Of a stretch of 35,068 nt of DNA, positions 14,427-24,084 are shown in pieces. Both the position numbers and the translations under genes were made by a program. Source of the DNA: Treponema_C sp050937815 (GTDB taxonomy: Bacteria > Spirochaetota > Spirochaetia > Treponematales > Treponemataceae); contig NZ_JACDIJ010000017.1 in the NCBI RefSeq assembly GCF_050937815.1, forward strand, positions 1 to 35,068. The letters run 5' to 3'. The notes under the pieces were generated by a model that worked only from the letters and a program-made list of their open reading frames with translations, did no database searches and had not been told where the DNA came from. The first letter of the stretch is position 1. Every line of letters begins with the position of its first letter.

Positions 14427-17400
14427 ATGGCAGACAAAAACATGGTAATGATTGACGGCAATACCGCCGCCGGTCATGTCGCTCACGCGCTGAGCGAAGT
14501 AATTTCTATTTATCCCATTACGCCTTCAAGCCCTATGGGTGAAGTTTCGGATGAATACTCTGCAAAGGGCAGGAAAAATATCTGGGGTACGGTTCCCGAT
14601 GTTGTGGAAATGCAGTCCGAAGCCGGTGCCGCAGGTGCCGTGCACGGAGCTTTAACCACCGGTGCTTTAAGTACCACCTTTACCGCATCTCAGGGTCTTT
14701 TATTGATGATTCCGAATATGTACAAAATTGCGGGTGAATTGACGAGTACCGTGTTTCACGTTGCCGCCCGTGCAATTGCAACCAGCGCATTGTCCATCTT
14801 CGGCGACCATCAGGACGTTATGGCATGCCGCCAAACCGGCTGGGCTATGATGGCTTCAAACAGCGTGCAGGAAGTTATGGACTTGTCGGTTATATCCCAT
14901 TCGGCAACGCTGAAATCCCGCGTTCCGTTTATTCACTTTTTTGACGGATTCCGCACTTCACACGAAATTCAAAAAATAGAAGAAGTATCTTTCGATACAA
15001 TGCATAAAATGATTGACGACGAGCTGGTGCGCGCACACCGCAAGCGCGGCTTGTCGCCCGAAAATCCGGCAGTACGCGGAACGGCCCAAAACCCGGACAC
15101 CTATTTCCAAAGCCGTGAAGCCGTAAACAAGTACTACGAAGCGGTTCCCGCCATCGTACAGGAAACGATGGACCTTTTTGCAAAAATAACCGGCAGACAG
15201 TATCACTTGTTCGACTATTTCGGTGCAAGCGATGCCGATAAGGTTATTATCCTGATGGGTTCGGGCGCCGAAACGGTTGAAGAAACCGTTGAAGCTTTGA
15301 ATGCTCAGGGTGCAAAAACCGGATTGTTAAAAGTACGGCTTTACCGCCCCTTCGATGCATCCGCCTTTGTAAAAGCATTGCCCGCTTCCGTAAAAGCCGT
15401 TGCAGTGCTTGACCGCACCAAAGAACCCGGCGCCTTAGGCGAGCCCCTGTATCAGGACGTACAAACGGCTTTGGCCGAAACCGGACGCAAAATCGATACC
15501 GTTATCGGAGGCCGCTACGGTTTGGGTTCAAAAGAATTTACCCCCGCTATGGTAAAAGCGATTTTCGAAAACCTCGACGGCAAAAAGCAAAATCACTTTA
15601 CCGTCGGTATTGAAGACGATGTGTCGGGCGCAAGTCTTGCCTACGACGCTTCATGGACGCTTGAAGAAGAGGGCACAAACGAAGCGATGTTCTACGGTTT
15701 GGGTTCCGACGGTACCGTAGGTGCAAACAAAAACTCGATTAAAATCATCGGAGACGCCCGCCCCGAAATGAACGCCCAAGCGTATTTTTCATACGACTCG
15801 AAAAAGTCCGGCGGTTTTACCGTTTCTCACCTGCGCTTCGGCAAAAAGCCGATCCGCCGCCCCTATTTGATTACAAGTGCTGACTTTGTAGCCTGTCATA
15901 AGTTTACCTATATGGAAACCTATCACATGCTCGAAACCGCAAAAAAAGGCGCGTCCTTTTTGTTGAACAGCCCCTATGACGCAAAAACCGTATGGGCGCA
16001 CATTCCGGTTGAACAGCAGCAGGTTATTCTCGACAAAAAGATGAACTTTTACGTTATCGACGCCTTTAAGATTGCCGAAAAAGCCGGTATGGGCAACCGC
16101 ATAAACGTTGTTATGCAAGCCGCCTATTTTAAAATTTCAGGCGTATTGCCCGAAGCCGAAGCCGTAGAATACATGAAAAAGTTCATCGAAAAATCCTACG
16201 GTAAAAAGGGTGCCGACGTTGTACAAAAAAATATCGCAACCATCGATATGGCTTTGGCGGCAGTCGAAAAAGTCGATTATCCGTCGTCTACGGAAGGTTC
16301 GGTACACATGAAGCCCGCTATGGCCGCTTCTCCGGATTCTTTTGTAAAAGACGTATTGGGCAAAATGGCCGTTCAGCAGGGCGATAAGCTTCCCGTAAGC
16401 AAGCTGCCCGCCGACGGAACCTTCCCGACCGCAACCACTCAGTTTGAAAAACGTGCAATCGCAGAGCGCGTTCCCCAGTGGGACCCGTCGATTTGTATTC
16501 AGTGCGGTCAGTGTACGGTTGTATGTCCTCACGCGGTTATGCGTATGAAAACGCTTACCGATGAGCAGGCTGCAGCCGCTCCCGCCGCATTCAAAACGGC
16601 CGAAGTTAAGCCGAAGCCGGAAGCGGGTAAAAAGGTTGTTTTACAGGTTTCGACCGAAGACTGTACCGGATGCGGCGTTTGTGTTTCCGTATGTCCGGTT
16701 AAAAACAAAGAAGACGAAACCAAGCGCGCTATCAATATGACTCACTATACGCCCGAAATCCGCGAAGTTGAAGCGAAAAACTGGGACTACTTTATGAGTT
16801 TGCCCGATGCGGATCCGGCAACCCTCAACCTGTCCATGCCCAAGGGCTTGGCCTTTAAGCGGCCCCTGTTCGAGTTCAGCGGTGCCTGCGCCGGATGCGG
16901 TGAAACGGCTTATGTTCGCTTGTTGAGCCAAATGTTCGGCGACCGTGCGGTTATTGCGAACGCTACCGGCTGTTCTTCAATTTACGGCGGAAACTTACCT
17001 TCAACGCCCTATGCAAAGGACGCAAACGGAAGAGGACCTGCATGGTCGAACTCGTTGTTTGAAGACGCGGCCGAATTCGGTATGGGTATGTGCCTTACCG
17101 GCGATAAATTGTCCGAATATGCGCGCGAAGTTGCCGCAGCGGCAAAAGAAAAGGGTATCGCCGCTTCAACCTTGGATAAGATTCTTGCGAATCCGCAAAA
17201 CGACGATGCCGCAATCATTCAACAGCGCGCCTATATTGACGAACTTAAAAAAGAGCTTGCTTCTTCGAGCGACCCCATTGCAAAAGAGCTGGATTCGTTA
17301 ACCGACCACTTTATCAAGCGCTCGCACTGGATTATCGGAGGCGACGGCTGGGCATACGACATCGGTTTCGGCGGTTTGGATCACACCATCGCTTCCGGAC

Positions 17401-17966
17401 GCAATGTCAACATCCTCGTATTGGACACCGAAGTATATTCCAATACCGGCGGTCAAATGTCCAAGGCGACTCCTATCGGTGCGGTTGCGAAATTCGCGGC
17501 TTCCGGTAAGGTTAACAGCAAAAAAGACTTGGGTATGATTGCGATGAGCTACGGCTATGTCTACGTCGCCCACATTGCCTTGGGTGCGAACATGAATCAG
17601 GCTATCAAAGCGTTCCGCGAAGCCGAATCCTATAACGGACCTTCAATCGTTATCGCATACAGCCCCTGTATCAACCACGGTATCAATATGGGCGGTACTT
17701 TGACGAATCAAAAAGAAGTGGTTTCCTGCGGACTGTGGCCCTTGTACCGCTACGACCCGCGCCTTGCCGATCAGGGAAAAAACCCCTTCCAGCTTGACAG
17801 CAAAGAGCCGGATTACAACCTTGCCGACTTTATGTACAAGGAAGTCCGCTTTAAGAGCTTAAAGCTTGCCAACCCCGACCGTGCAGCTATGCTGTTGGAC
17901 AAGGCGGTTGAACGCGCCAAGCGCCAGTGGAAGGAATACAAGTATCTTGCGGACAGGGATTTCTAA
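14427..17966 (+). CDS. nifJ: Pyruvate:ferredoxin (flavodoxin) oxidoreductase
   Basis: A 1179-residue single-chain PFOR that oxidises pyruvate and CoA to acetyl-CoA and CO2 with reduction of ferredoxin or flavodoxin, central to anaerobic energy metabolism. The N-terminal domain begins MIDGNTAAGHVAHALSE and has YPITPSSPMGE. Two [4Fe-4S] clusters are seen as CIQCGQCTVVCP (about 690) and CTGCGVCVSVCP (about 745), and further cluster cysteines in CAGCGE (about 820). The thiamine diphosphate region shows NATGCSSIYGG, GDGWAYDIGFGG (about 970) and DTEVYSNTGGQ. Length fits the long homodimeric bacterial type. It is richer in GC and codon-biased, as expected of a highly expressed gene. A monocistronic unit with its own promoter and a terminator at 18046. 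Confidence 0.97.
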   Translation: MADKNMVMIDGNTAAGHVAHALSEVISIYPITPSSPMGEVSDEYSAKGRKNIWGTVPDVVEMQSEAGAAGAVHGALTTGALSTTFTASQGLLLMIPNMYKIAGELTSTVFHVAARAIATSALSIFGDHQDVMACRQTGWAMMASNSVQEVMDLSVISHSATLKSRVPFIHFFDGFRTSHEIQKIEEVSFDTMHKMIDDELVRAHRKRGLSPENPAVRGTAQNPDTYFQSREAVNKYYEAVPAIVQETMDLFAKITGRQYHLFDYFGASDADKVIILMGSGAETVEETVEALNAQGAKTGLLKVRLYRPFDASAFVKALPASVKAVAVLDRTKEPGALGEPLYQDVQTALAETGRKIDTVIGGRYGLGSKEFTPAMVKAIFENLDGKKQNHFTVGIEDDVSGASLAYDASWTLEEEGTNEAMFYGLGSDGTVGANKNSIKIIGDARPEMNAQAYFSYDSKKSGGFTVSHLRFGKKPIRRPYLITSADFVACHKFTYMETYHMLETAKKGASFLLNSPYDAKTVWAHIPVEQQQVILDKKMNFYVIDAFKIAEKAGMGNRINVVMQAAYFKISGVLPEAEAVEYMKKFIEKSYGKKGADVVQKNIATIDMALAAVEKVDYPSSTEGSVHMKPAMAASPDSFVKDVLGKMAVQQGDKLPVSKLPADGTFPTATTQFEKRAIAERVPQWDPSICIQCGQCTVVCPHAVMRMKTLTDEQAAAAPAAFKTAEVKPKPEAGKKVVLQVSTEDCTGCGVCVSVCPVKNKEDETKRAINMTHYTPEIREVEAKNWDYFMSLPDADPATLNLSMPKGLAFKRPLFEFSGACAGCGETAYVRLLSQMFGDRAVIANATGCSSIYGGNLPSTPYAKDANGRGPAWSNSLFEDAAEFGMGMCLTGDKLSEYAREVAAAAKEKGIAASTLDKILANPQNDDAAIIQQRAYIDELKKELASSSDPIAKELDSLTDHFIKRSHWIIGGDGWAYDIGFGGLDHTIASGRNVNILVLDTEVYSNTGGQMSKATPIGAVAKFAASGKVNSKKDLGMIAMSYGYVYVAHIALGANMNQAIKAFREAESYNGPSIVIAYSPCINHGINMGGTLTNQKEVVSCGLWPLYRYDPRLADQGKNPFQLDSKEPDYNLADFMYKEVRFKSLKLANPDRAAMLLDKAVERAKRQWKEYKYLADRDF

Positions 17967-18045
17967 AACCGATTTCGGGGCAGTTCAAAAACGTATGTTT
18001 TCGGTTCGGCTGCCCTGATTTTAGATAAATCCGTTGGATGTTCAG

Positions 18046-18083
18046 ACGGGTATTCGATCTTAGGTTCGGATACCCGTTTTTTT
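18046..18083 (+). terminator. Intrinsic terminator after nifJ
   Basis: ACGGGTAT (18046-18053) pairs with ATACCCGT (18070-18077) and is followed directly by a T-run (18077-18083). The 16-nt loop holds further pairing (TCGA/TTCGG). A second, T-poor inverted repeat GGGCAG/CTGCCC lies before it (17978-18015). Confidence 0.8.
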
Positions 18084-18103
18084 ATATTACGGCGTTTATG
18101 CCC

Positions 18104-18132
18104 TTGTCTTTTCAATATATATAGGTTACTAT
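18104..18132 (+). promoter_or_regulatory. Leaderless-type promoter of the protease operon
   Basis: TTGTCT (18104-18109) and TACTAT (18127-18132) are spaced by 17 nt and the -10 ends 6 nt before the prcB ATG. The 6 nt (TAATGT) hold no ribosome-binding site. It should drive prcB-prcA-prtP and perhaps the nnr gene. Confidence 0.65.
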
Positions 18133-18138
18133 TAATGT

Positions 18139-18657
18139 ATGAAACAGCGCGTTTGCCTGACGGCTTTTATATGCATTGTTCTTTTAAGCACATATGCGTG
18201 CAAGTCGGCTCCCGGAACCGTAAAAACCGCCGACTTTATGGACGAGAAAACTGCGGAAATCTCTTATGAAGTGCTTATGTCCGGCAGCAACGGCAGAGGA
18301 TTGCAAACGGAGGTTGTCGAAACTCAGGAGGCGCTGGACAAGCTGTATGGCCGCTTATACGGTTCGGACGGAATAAGGGCGCCGGAAACAGATTTTAAGA
18401 AAAAAAAAGTTATTGCCGTTTCGGCGGGAACCTTTAATACGGGCGGCTATGCGGTAGAGCCCGTTTCGATTACGGGTACAAAGGACGCCGTAGAAGCGGT
18501 GTTTCGTGTAACTTCTCCCGCCCCCGATCAAATAGTAACACAGGCTTTTACCTATCCCTATATAATAATCTGCATCACGGCTGTTCAATCTACTCGCATT
18601 TTGGTCAAAGTGGAAGGGGCGGATAAAAGTTTTTTTAATCGAAAATTTGAATATTAG
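18139..18657 (+). CDS. prcB: Dentilisin complex lipoprotein PrcB
   Basis: A 172-residue protein with lipoprotein signal peptide and lipidation cysteine at residue 21 (LLSTYAC). The mature domain contains ETQEALDKLYGRLYG, FKKKKVIAVSAGTFNTGGYAVEPVSI and a final VRVTS...ILVKVEG, the pattern of the PrcB C-terminal domain found in spirochaete and other bacterial lipoproteins. In T. denticola PrcB is a small lipoprotein encoded ahead of prcA-prtP and needed for a stable dentilisin complex. Here it is the first gene, 8 nt before prcA, with TAGGAG at its own stop codon serving prcA. Identification rests on this domain plus the gene order. Confidence 0.85.
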   Translation: MKQRVCLTAFICIVLLSTYACKSAPGTVKTADFMDEKTAEISYEVLMSGSNGRGLQTEVVETQEALDKLYGRLYGSDGIRAPETDFKKKKVIAVSAGTFNTGGYAVEPVSITGTKDAVEAVFRVTSPAPDQIVTQAFTYPYIIICITAVQSTRILVKVEGADKSFFNRKFEY

Positions 18658-18665
18658 GAGTTTTT

Positions 18666-20516
18666 ATGAAAGGCTTTTGTAAAATCGCAGCGCTACCGCT
18701 CTTTTTTATCGCTCTTGTTTTACTGGCAGGCTGCCCGCAGTCGATAGGGGGCGGAGGAAGTTCGGGAGGCTTTATTGACGAGCCCTATGCGGACTTTTCG
18801 ACCGTACATGTACAGGTAACCGATTCCATAGGCGGTACATTTGTTTCGGGAACAACGCTTAAGATGTATAAAAGCGGAACAACGGAACAAATCGGAACGT
18901 ATACGGTAACGGACGGCAAGGTTAAACTTGAAAATCTTGCAACGGAAGCAAGATACGACTTTGAACTTATCGGTATACAGGGTGAATGGGCGGGTTCACG
19001 GCTTGAAAATTACAAATTGCCTCCCAGAGCCGAACAAACGCTTTCTTTAATTCAGCCTGTACACGGAATGATTACCCGCGGCATTACACCTCCTAAAATC
19101 GATTCAATAAAGAAAGCTAAAACTCTTTTAGACACTTTTACCGACTTATCGGAAAATTCTTTTGTCAATGCGCCCGTTTATATTAAGGTTGTTTTCTCTT
19201 CCGATGTCGGTGCCGTCAAAGAAACGGACGGCGGCGGTTTCGGCGCAAAACTCGGTATAGGCAAATCGCCGAACGTATTTACCGGTATCGATGGCAGCAT
19301 CAAGGTAGAAAAAGAGAATGATTCATTTATTTCCACCGGTATTTTTCGGATAGAAACCCTTTTTAAAGGAAATGACGATTTGGTAATCACCGGCTATGAT
19401 GTTGCCAATAACCGCATAGAAAGGCATATGCCGCTGAAATTTGAAAATAATAATTCCACACTGGATTTATCCTCCTGTTCTTTTAGAAATCTTTCGGCTT
19501 TTGCCGAACGCCTTCCCTATTCCGAAGGTATATTGTCTTTGCAGCCTGTCGGCGGCCGGCGTTCTTCATATAAAATGACGGTGATTTTTGAATTTGTAAA
19601 TTCGTATGGTACGGATAAGGAAATATTGGGCTTCGATTTATATCGGAGAAAAAAAGGTTCGGCGCGGAAATTTCGTTTTGTAAGCCGCACCTTGTATAAT
19701 GACTTAGAAACCGAAACGAGCGGATTGGGCTTTCATGCAGGCTTCGATACGGATTCGCAGTTGGAAGAAAATACGGAATACGAATATAAAATCAGGGCCT
19801 TTAATGAAAAATATGAAAAATTTTCGCCCGTTATAACGGTCAAGCTTTTGGAATCCTTTACGTATGAATTGACGGAACCTGTCAACAACGCTTATGTGCT
19901 GCTTGCGGATACGGCAAATCTTGCATATAAATGCAAAATAAGCAATGCGAATATGTTCAGTCCGGCACAAAGCGATTATATAAGCTTGGGTTTATTGATT
20001 AACAAGTTTGACGGTAATCCCGTATTCGGCGCAAGATTTTTTTATCTTCTTAACGGAAGCGGTTCTCCCGATATGTTAATTTTCTTATGTGATGCAGTAT
20101 CGGGTAATTTGCAAGATCCCGAATGGGTTTCGGACTTGATTGCCGCCGGAAAATTAAGCGCTTACGGTATAACATCCGTCAACGACCTTGTTAAAGTCGA
20201 TAAGACAACAGGTATCGTCGAGTTTACCAAAAAATTCGTTCAGGTTCCGTTTTTTAATGTTATCCCGATAGGGAGCGACAAGGGGTTAAATCGAGCTATG
20301 AACTATGAAACGGGTGTCGCCTACCAATGGGATATTCAGGATTGGGGTTTGAATCCCTATGATTTATACGATGATGAAGCCTTGAGCTTTGTTAAAAATT
20401 ATCCGTATACGTCTGCCGGCAGTACGACGTATTGTAAATCCATATCACGCGGAAACAATTCGATGAACGGTGCAAATGCAATAAACGGGCGCTTTACCTT
20501 TACGGTAACGCCTTAA
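18666..20516 (+). CDS. prcA: Dentilisin complex lipoprotein PrcA
   Basis: A 616-residue lipoprotein: signal peptide with LVLLAGC (lipidation at Cys23), a Gly/Ser-rich linker (27-35), then a beta-rich N-terminal part resembling a carboxypeptidase-regulatory/Ig-like fold (VQVTDSIGGTFVSGTTLKMYKSG). Around 305-405 lies a fibronectin-III-like stretch (ILGFDLYRRKKG ... TEYEYKIRAFNEKYEKFSPVITVK). In T. denticola PrcA is cut by PrtP into two fragments that stay in the complex; whether a cleavage site is kept here cannot be told by eye. It is followed 12 nt later by prtP behind CGGAGA. Assigned mainly by operon context and size. Confidence 0.82.
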   Translation: MKGFCKIAALPLFFIALVLLAGCPQSIGGGGSSGGFIDEPYADFSTVHVQVTDSIGGTFVSGTTLKMYKSGTTEQIGTYTVTDGKVKLENLATEARYDFELIGIQGEWAGSRLENYKLPPRAEQTLSLIQPVHGMITRGITPPKIDSIKKAKTLLDTFTDLSENSFVNAPVYIKVVFSSDVGAVKETDGGGFGAKLGIGKSPNVFTGIDGSIKVEKENDSFISTGIFRIETLFKGNDDLVITGYDVANNRIERHMPLKFENNNSTLDLSSCSFRNLSAFAERLPYSEGILSLQPVGGRRSSYKMTVIFEFVNSYGTDKEILGFDLYRRKKGSARKFRFVSRTLYNDLETETSGLGFHAGFDTDSQLEENTEYEYKIRAFNEKYEKFSPVITVKLLESFTYELTEPVNNAYVLLADTANLAYKCKISNANMFSPAQSDYISLGLLINKFDGNPVFGARFFYLLNGSGSPDMLIFLCDAVSGNLQDPEWVSDLIAAGKLSAYGITSVNDLVKVDKTTGIVEFTKKFVQVPFFNVIPIGSDKGLNRAMNYETGVAYQWDIQDWGLNPYDLYDDEALSFVKNYPYTSAGSTTYCKSISRGNNSMNGANAINGRFTFTVTP

Positions 20517-20528
20517 ACGGAGAAAATT

Positions 20529-22289
20529 ATGAAAAAAATAATAACGATTTTAACTGCGGCACTCGGTGCTCTGTTTTTTGCCTGCTCGCCCATTGTAAGC
20601 GGAACTTCTTCCGCTTCGGCTTCTTTTAACGAAGGTACGGCATATAAGCCGAATGCAAACGATATTGTCGAAGGTTTTGTTATTGCAAAAACCGCCGACG
20701 GTTTTGACAAAGAGCTTTTTACGAATGAAGGTATCGATGTATGCGGAGAGCTTTCTTTAACCGGTACGGGATTTACCTATTGGTATGTGCATAAAAATAC
20801 CGGCAATGAGGCATTGCTGAAATCCGTATATTCGATAAAAGGCGTGCTTAGTGCAGACAACGACTATAAAGTCGTTCCTCCCGATGTTATGAAACTTAAA
20901 GATGTTGTTTTATCCGCATCTTCAACCGAACCCGTTGTGAGTACTCGGGGACTGGGTGACGGCAATGTTTTGCAGGATCCGGTTTCGGATGCAGAAGGCT
21001 ATGCCCTTGCAATAACAAAGGCGCTGCAAGCTTATAAAGACATAAGCTACGGTACCAATGAGGTTGTTGCAGGCATTATCGATACCGGTATCAATATGAA
21101 ACACGAGGATTTTAAAAACGGAACGGAATCGATAGTATTGTATGCAAAATCGGCAAAAACGTCCGGCGGTTCATATATCGGAAACGGAAACCCTTTTACC
21201 GAAGTGCCGCTCGACTCGAATTGGGATACAGACGGGCACGGTACCCACTGTTCCGGCATTATGTGTGCACTCGGCGATAACAATAAGGGTATCGCAGGCG
21301 TTGCATGGAAAAAAACAAAACTTATTTCGTATCAGTCACTAGGTTTTAACGGCGGAGGGACGGAGTGGGCTGTGTACGGCGCTTTAGCCGATTTGACGAA
21401 TACCGTCGAAATTTTGCGTAAAGCGCCTAGTGCAAGAACGCCGGCTGATAAGGCAAAGCTTCCTTCTTATATTCAAAATACGATTTTTCAAATTACGCAA
21501 AAAACGGTTCCGATAAACATGTCGCTCGGCGGTTCCGTCGCTTCCGAATTTGCCTTCGACGTGTTAACGACTGCCGTTAAAAACGATATTTTACCCGTTA
21601 TCGCTATGGGAAACGAGGGGCGCTATACAGCCGCTTATCCTGCAGCTTTTCCCGGCGTTCTTGCCGTGGGAGCGACAAACGGGCGGGATAAAAAAGCCGT
21701 TTTCAGCAACAAGGGAGCATGGATAAGCGTAGCCGCCCCCGGAGAAGGTATCGTTTCCTGTTTCAGCACTCCTTACGGGAATAGTACAGATAGTTATGTA
21801 TCGATGAGCGGAACTTCCATGGCAGCCCCCTTTGTAACCGGCCTTATAAGCTATTTGCTTTCTTTTGACAATGCGCGCAATTTAACGCCGTATCAAATAA
21901 AAACGCTCATTGAAAATACTGCGGATGACAAAGGTGATGCCGGTTTTGATGAAAGCTTCGGGTGCGGGCGTGTAAACGTGTTGGAGGCGGTAAAAAAAGT
22001 GCGTGATAATACTGTTCCTGCCGCAAACGATTTTTACGGTGAAGGAGCGGTTACCGTTACGGTAAAACAGGGCGGTAGTCTTGTTCAGGTTACCGAGCCG
22101 CTTACCCTCTGCGATGAAAGTACAAAGGTTCCGCTTGCTTATATAAAGCCCAATAATCGGCCGAAGATTGAATTTAAAGGTTTGGTAAAGGGGCGACAGT
22201 ACTCGATCTTTGCCTCTTATAGCAATACGACAAAAAAGCAGACTTTTACAGTCAGCGGCAATGATCAAGATGTTTTTATTGAATTTTAA
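20529..22289 (+). CDS. prtP: Dentilisin-like subtilisin-family serine protease PrtP (lipoprotein)
   Basis: A 586-residue S8 peptidase. Lipoprotein signal LGALFFAC (Cys19) predicts an outer-membrane-anchored enzyme. Residues ~45-120 look like a propeptide. The catalytic triad is complete: Asp185 (GIIDTG), His237 (DGHGTH), Ser430 (SGTSMAAP), with the oxyanion Asn362 (AMGNEG). A C-terminal beta domain (~495-586) follows. Dentilisin is the chymotrypsin-like surface protease of oral treponemes that degrades host proteins and adhesion partners. The T. denticola protein is usually quoted at about 72 kDa; this one is smaller (about 62 kDa predicted), so parts of the C-terminus may be missing. Third gene of the operon. 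Confidence 0.9.
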   Translation: MKKIITILTAALGALFFACSPIVSGTSSASASFNEGTAYKPNANDIVEGFVIAKTADGFDKELFTNEGIDVCGELSLTGTGFTYWYVHKNTGNEALLKSVYSIKGVLSADNDYKVVPPDVMKLKDVVLSASSTEPVVSTRGLGDGNVLQDPVSDAEGYALAITKALQAYKDISYGTNEVVAGIIDTGINMKHEDFKNGTESIVLYAKSAKTSGGSYIGNGNPFTEVPLDSNWDTDGHGTHCSGIMCALGDNNKGIAGVAWKKTKLISYQSLGFNGGGTEWAVYGALADLTNTVEILRKAPSARTPADKAKLPSYIQNTIFQITQKTVPINMSLGGSVASEFAFDVLTTAVKNDILPVIAMGNEGRYTAAYPAAFPGVLAVGATNGRDKKAVFSNKGAWISVAAPGEGIVSCFSTPYGNSTDSYVSMSGTSMAAPFVTGLISYLLSFDNARNLTPYQIKTLIENTADDKGDAGFDESFGCGRVNVLEAVKKVRDNTVPAANDFYGEGAVTVTVKQGGSLVQVTEPLTLCDESTKVPLAYIKPNNRPKIEFKGLVKGRQYSIFASYSNTTKKQTFTVSGNDQDVFIEF

Positions 22290-22316
22290 GCGGGAGGGTG
22301 TGTCGAAGGCCCGATA

Positions 22317-23990
22317 ATGCAAAACATATACACCGATACGCGGGCTCTTGACCGCGCCGCCGTAAGCCGGTTCGGTTTAACCGAAGACATTTTAATGGAA
22401 AATGCTGCACGTGCGCTCGAAAATGAGGTTGTGCGTGCGTGCACGGATCGTACGGCGGACATCCGGGTGAATTGTTCACCCGTTTCCGAATGCCGTGTGC
22501 TTATTGCCGCAGGCGGGGGCGATAACGGCGGTGACGGCTGGGCACTTGCGCGCAGACTGAACGGAGGCACGATTGAGGACTTTTCCTGTTCGGTTGCCGT
22601 GCTTGAAGTTTTTCCGCCCAAATCGCAAGCGTGCATGAGGCAAGCAGAACGCGCGCGCTCGGCAGGCGTTCCGGTTATCCGCAATTTTTCGCGCACGGAT
22701 TTTATAAAAAATTATCACGTTATCGTCGATTGTATTTTCGGAAGCGGCTTTCACGGTAGTTTGAGCGCTCAAATCGAAAAACTTATTGCCGCTCTTAACA
22801 AGGCCGATTGTTTTAAAATCGCCTGCGATATTCCGAGCGGCATAGATTCAAAAGGAGTGGGCACAAGCGCGTTCCGTGCGGATGTAACCGTGTGCATGGG
22901 CGCGCTTAAAACGGCGCTGTTCAGCGACTTTGCAAAAAATCATACGGGAAAAATCATAACCGCGCCGCTCGGCGTATCTTCAGCTCTTTTTCAAAACGGA
23001 GCCGAGCCCGCCGCCCTGCTGCTTGAGGGCGGTGACTTGCATTTGCCCGAGCGTACTCAAATGTCCGTTCACAAGGGTGATTTCGGACACGCGGCCGTAT
23101 ATGCGGGCGATAAAGCGGGGGCGGGCGTGATTGCTTCCTGTGCCGCCTTCCGCTGCGGTGCAGGCTTGGTAAGTCTTATACATCCTGAAGGCCGCCCCTT
23201 GCAGGGGCTTTGCTGTGAAAACAATCAGAAACAGGAGAAAAATCGGGAACAGGAAGGATGTCGGGAGCAGGACGGCTTTCCGTTTTATATAATGCAAACG
23301 GAAAATCTTCCCGAAAAGGCAAACCTTATTGTTGCAGGTCCCGGTTTCGGACGCAATGATGTAAAGCGGGCGGAAAAAGTTTTTTCCGTACTTGAAGCGA
23401 ATCCGGAGCTGAACGGCGTTTTGGATGCCGATATTTTTTATTATGAGGGAATAAAAAAGCTGTTGGAACGGCGGCCTGCGGGCCGGCCTACAGGCTTGGT
23501 TTTAACGCCGCACCCTAAGGAGTTTCAAAGTTTGCTTGCCCTCTGCGGCTTCGGAACCCTGTCGGTTCAGGAGATTGCGGAAAAACGTTTGGAACTTGTA
23601 AGCGCCTTTTGCTCAAAATATCCCGAAGTTGTTTTGCTTCTCAAGGGGGCGAACGCGGTTATCGGCTTACACAGGGCTGAAGATGTAAAACCGCATTTAT
23701 ATATAAATACCTTAGGTATGCCCTGTTTGGCAAAGGGCGGAAGCGGCGATGTGCTTGCAGGTTTTATTGCCGGTCTTTTGGCCCAAAGATACAGCCCCCT
23801 CGATGCGGCAATTCAGGGCTCGCTGCTTTTAGCTGCGGTTTCGCGTTTGCAAAAATCTTCTTATTCGTCCACGCCCTTTACCCTGATACAAAGTTTGGAA
23901 GAGCCTGAAAAACTGAAAAGGGTTTTGGAAGAATGGGGGAAAAATATCGGCATTCCACTTGAAAATACCGGGCAACATAAATTCCGATAA
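22317..23990 (+). CDS. nnr: Bifunctional NAD(P)HX epimerase / ADP-dependent NAD(P)HX dehydratase
   Basis: A 557-residue metabolite-repair enzyme that restores damaged hydrated NADH/NADPH. The N-terminal YjeF-N epimerase domain (1-~215) has MENAARAL, AAGGGDNGGDGWALARRL and DCIFGSGFHG...IPSGI. The C-terminal dehydratase domain (~235-545) has HKGDFGHAAVYAG, GPGFGR (about 340), LDAD (368), LTPHPKEF (396), LLKGANAVI and KGGSGDVLAGFIAGLL (472). A short Q/E/K-rich insertion, NNQKQEKNREQEG, lies at about 302-315. The start at 22317 has GAAGG upstream. It follows prtP by 27 nt, so it may share the protease transcript, though its role is housekeeping. Confidence 0.93.
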   Translation: MQNIYTDTRALDRAAVSRFGLTEDILMENAARALENEVVRACTDRTADIRVNCSPVSECRVLIAAGGGDNGGDGWALARRLNGGTIEDFSCSVAVLEVFPPKSQACMRQAERARSAGVPVIRNFSRTDFIKNYHVIVDCIFGSGFHGSLSAQIEKLIAALNKADCFKIACDIPSGIDSKGVGTSAFRADVTVCMGALKTALFSDFAKNHTGKIITAPLGVSSALFQNGAEPAALLLEGGDLHLPERTQMSVHKGDFGHAAVYAGDKAGAGVIASCAAFRCGAGLVSLIHPEGRPLQGLCCENNQKQEKNREQEGCREQDGFPFYIMQTENLPEKANLIVAGPGFGRNDVKRAEKVFSVLEANPELNGVLDADIFYYEGIKKLLERRPAGRPTGLVLTPHPKEFQSLLALCGFGTLSVQEIAEKRLELVSAFCSKYPEVVLLLKGANAVIGLHRAEDVKPHLYINTLGMPCLAKGGSGDVLAGFIAGLLAQRYSPLDAAIQGSLLLAAVSRLQKSSYSSTPFTLIQSLEEPEKLKRVLEEWGKNIGIPLENTGQHKFR

Positions 23991-24021
23991 AGGCGGATTT
24001 TCAGAGAGCCGTTCAATTTTC

Positions 24022-24050
24022 TTGACAAATATTGAATAAAGATTTATTAT
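24022..24050 (+). promoter_or_regulatory. tetR promoter
   Basis: TTGACA (24022-24027) and TATTAT (24045-24050) with exactly 17 nt between them. The candidate operator (24028-24051) fills the spacer and covers the -10, so bound repressor would block RNA polymerase: likely autoregulation. Confidence 0.75.
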
Positions 24051-24051
24051 T
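24028..24051 (+). promoter_or_regulatory. Candidate TetR operator 1 (autoregulatory)
   Basis: AATATTGAAT, 4 nt, ATTTATTATT: an imperfect inverted repeat with the same 10-4-10 geometry and an identical left arm as the perfect repeat at 24735-24758. In the right arm 8 of 10 positions are symmetric. Confidence 0.6.
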
Positions 24052-24084
24052 AAATTAGAATTCAGTTTTAAGATAGGGTAAAAA

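Noticed and set aside
17977..17987. GGGGCAGTTCA after nifJ matches the terminal bases of the IS end at 34725-34735.
   Set aside because: Only 11 nt agree plus a nearby CTAAAA; there is no transposase fragment beside it and the bases form part of an inverted repeat with CTGCCC at 18010, so chance or a terminator stem is more likely.
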